From Limnohabitans sp. (lineage in GTDB: Bacteria; Pseudomonadota; Gammaproteobacteria; Burkholderiales; Burkholderiaceae_C), in assembly GCA_015657605.1 (NCBI GenBank), contig JACDQO010000221.1, positions 1-9,701 on the forward strand: DNA of 9,701 nucleotides, written 5' to 3'. Position numbers and translations under genes: made by a program. This document shows, piece after piece, positions 8,077 to 9,701 of the stretch; the stretch's first letter is position 1; every line of letters begins with the position of its first letter. The notes under the pieces are model-generated. The model was not told the DNA's origin, made no database searches, and saw only the letters and a list, made by a program, of their open reading frames with translations.

Positions 8077-8094
8077 GCGTCATCAATTTTTCAC
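8077..8094 (+). promoter_or_regulatory. Candidate Pho box (PhoB operator) of the phoX-like gene
   Basis: The plus-strand site GCGTCAT-CAAT-TTTTCAC has two seven-base half-sites four bases apart, matching (C/T)TGTCA(C/T) at 5/7 and 6/7 positions. It is weaker than the pstS box, but its placement is the same: a -10-like element follows after exactly 10 bases. The downstream gene is a PhoX phosphatase, a classical PhoB target, which supports the call. Confidence 0.62.
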
Positions 8095-8104
8095 ACGCGA
8101 TTTT

Positions 8105-8110
8105 TAGCAT
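8105..8110 (+). promoter_or_regulatory. -10 element of the phoX-like promoter
   Basis: TAGCAT matches TATAAT at four of six positions and follows the candidate Pho box by 10 bases, the same spacing as at pstS. It predicts a start near 8117, leaving a short leader of about 27 bases that contains the AGGAG ribosome-binding site at 8132-8136. Confidence 0.5.
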
Positions 8111-8143
8111 TTCATAGCTTTATCAACCCACAGGAGTGACGCT

Positions 8144-9701
8144 ATGTCCAACATGATTCGTGACGACGACGGTATTTCCAACGCATCAGCCAATGACCAT
8201 TTGCATGATTTGATCGAGCGTGAAATCGCGCTCAACCCCAGCCGCCGCAACATGCTCAAATCGGGTGCAGCATTGGGCTTGCTCGGTATCTTCGGCAGTG
8301 CCCTGACTGCCTGCGGTGGCAGCTCGGCCCCCGCCGCTGGCAGCATTGGCTTCAAAGCCGTGGCCACCAGCAGCGGCGATGCCATCATCGTGCCCGAGGG
8401 CTACACCGCCGACGTGATGTACCGCTGGGGTGACCCGATCACGGCCACTGCGCCCGCCTTTATGGGCGATGCCAGCCAGTCATGGCGCGAGCAGGAGCAA
8501 CAGGCCGGTGACAACCACGATGGCATCAACTTTTTCCCCTTCCCTGGCACCGATGGCAGCAGCCGCGGCATCCTGGCCATGAACCACGAGTACATCAACC
8601 CCGAGTACTTCCACAACGTGGCCAATTTCAACAAGCCCGAAATTCCTGACAACACCAAGAAGCAGCTGGCTGCCCATGGCGTATCGGTCATCGAAGTTCA
8701 GCGCAACGCTGCTGGCAAGTGGGAATACGTCAGGAACTCCAGCTACAACCGCCGCATCACCGGCTACACGCCCATGAGCATCACGGGCCCTGCAGCTGGC
8801 AACGATTTGCTCAAAACCGCCGCCGACGCCACAGGCACAGAGGTGCTGGGCACGCTCAACAACTGCGGTGCTGGCCAGACCCCTTGGGGCACTTACATCA
8901 CCTGCGAAGAAAACTTCAACGGTTACTTTGGAACAGACACTGCAGGCTGGACGCCCAATGCGCTGCAAAACCGATATGGCATCTCTGCTGGTGGCTTCGG
9001 CTACGGCTGGCACAAGGGCGATCCCCGTTTCGATGTGGCTGTCAACCCCAATGAACCCAACCGACACGGCTGGGTGGTCGAGATCGATCCCTATGCGCCC
9101 ACCAGCAAACCCAAAAAGCGCACTGCCCTGGGCCGTTTCAAGCACGAGAATGCCGAATGCGTGCTCTCCAAGACCAACAAGGCCGTGGTGTACACCGGTT
9201 GCGATGAGCGCAACGAGTACCTCTACAAATTCGTCTCGACTGGCACCTACGATGCAGCCAACAAGGCCAGCGGTGCCAACCTGCTCGACACCGGCATTTT
9301 GTACGTTGCCCGATTTGACGCAGGCACCGTGGTCGGTGACAACCAAGGCACTGGCGTTTGGTTGCCTTTGGTGCATGGCCAAAACGGCTTGACCGCTGAG
9401 AACGGCTTTGCCAACCAGGCCGAAGTGCTGATCAAAGCTCGTCAGGCCGCTGACCGTGTGGGCGCCACCATGATGGACCGCCCTGAGTGGGTGGCAGCCA
9501 ACCGAACCAAGCCCGGTGAAGTGTTCCTGGCCTGTACCAACAACAACCGCCGCGGCAGTTCGGCCACAGCATCCTCCAACATGAGCAATGGCACGACCGT
9601 AGCCGGATCGGCCCGCCCTGCGATTGATGAGGCCAATCCCCGTGCTGTCAACAACTGGGGCCATGTGATCCGCATCAACGAAACGGGAGCCGATGCCGCT
9701 G
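8144..9701 (+). CDS. phoX: PhoX-type alkaline phosphatase (DUF839 family), 3' end cut by window
   Basis: Extracytoplasmic phosphatase that releases phosphate from organic monoesters; characterised PhoX enzymes use iron and calcium. The frame is open for 519 codons from the ATG at 8144 to the window edge with no stop. The start is set by AGGAG seven bases upstream. The N-terminus has a twin-arginine motif SRRNMLK (33-39), a hydrophobic stretch and a lipobox LTAC (54-57), which predict a Tat-exported lipoprotein anchored at C57. Family motifs are NHDGINFFPFP (124-134), LAMNHEY (144-150), NNCGAGQTPWGTYITCEEN (239-257, with the likely iron-ligand C241), NRHGWVVEIDPY (306-317), GRFKHENAE (330-338), YTGCDERNEYLYKFV (350-364) and NNWGHVIRI (503-511). 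PhoX proteins usually exceed 600 residues, so the C-terminus is missing. The gene is divergent from the dehydrogenase gene and has its own candidate Pho box. Confidence 0.94.
   Translation, partial: MSNMIRDDDGISNASANDHLHDLIEREIALNPSRRNMLKSGAALGLLGIFGSALTACGGSSAPAAGSIGFKAVATSSGDAIIVPEGYTADVMYRWGDPITATAPAFMGDASQSWREQEQQAGDNHDGINFFPFPGTDGSSRGILAMNHEYINPEYFHNVANFNKPEIPDNTKKQLAAHGVSVIEVQRNAAGKWEYVRNSSYNRRITGYTPMSITGPAAGNDLLKTAADATGTEVLGTLNNCGAGQTPWGTYITCEENFNGYFGTDTAGWTPNALQNRYGISAGGFGYGWHKGDPRFDVAVNPNEPNRHGWVVEIDPYAPTSKPKKRTALGRFKHENAECVLSKTNKAVVYTGCDERNEYLYKFVSTGTYDAANKASGANLLDTGILYVARFDAGTVVGDNQGTGVWLPLVHGQNGLTAENGFANQAEVLIKARQAADRVGATMMDRPEWVAANRTKPGEVFLACTNNNRRGSSATASSNMSNGTTVAGSARPAIDEANPRAVNNWGHVIRINETGADAA

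Noticed and set aside
7955..8110. Upstream extension of the dehydrogenase frame
   Set aside because: This AT-rich divergent promoter region encodes a non-conserved peptide, and the signal peptide starts at the ATG at 7954.
8480..9664. Minus-strand open frame of 394 codons opposite the phosphatase gene
   Set aside because: It is the antisense shadow of the GC-rich phoX-like gene. It has a low-complexity Val/Gly/Ala-rich composition and no recognisable motif, while the plus strand carries continuous PhoX motifs.
1..9701. tRNA, rRNA, CRISPR, insertion sequence or prophage elements
   Set aside because: I read for repeats, inverted termini, integrase or transposase motifs and RNA-gene signatures on both strands and saw none.

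Overview
The window is a phosphate-starvation (Pho) locus from a Gram-negative bacterium. Protein character, the gene order pstS-pstC-pstA-pstB-phoU-phoB-phoR and the moderately high GC content suggest a betaproteobacterium, probably Burkholderiales and perhaps a Comamonadaceae-type freshwater organism. That placement is inference from family knowledge; no database was searched.

Layout. Bases 1-6557 hold one long minus-strand gene set, transcribed from right to left: the phosphate-binding protein PstS, the permeases PstC and PstA, the ATPase PstB, the regulator PhoU, the response regulator PhoB and the sensor kinase PhoR, which runs off the left edge. A Pho box with a correctly spaced -10 element lies upstream of pstS (6622-6655). 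A hairpin with a T-tract sits between pstS and pstC (5461-5501). Bases 6768-7954, also minus strand, encode an exported PQQ-dependent sugar dehydrogenase of the YliI/Asd type. An AT-rich divergent intergenic region (7955-8143) follows. The plus-strand gene from 8144 to the right edge encodes a PhoX-type alkaline phosphatase with a combined twin-arginine and lipobox signal; it also has a plausible Pho box and -10 element.

How the genes work together. PhoX would release phosphate from organic esters outside the cytoplasm. PstS would capture it, and PstCAB would import it. PhoU would couple transporter state to PhoR, and PhoR would phosphorylate PhoB. PhoB would bind the two Pho boxes and switch on both transcription units. 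The dehydrogenase sits between the two Pho promoters; a role in phosphate acquisition through acid production is possible but unproven.

Main caution. Four genes (phoR, pstB, pstC and the dehydrogenase) are each split by a single-base shift in a short homopolymer. In each case adding or removing one base restores a complete conserved protein. This looks like residual sequencing error rather than gene decay. I found no RNA genes, CRISPR arrays or mobile elements, and no undescribed system that the sequence itself supports.
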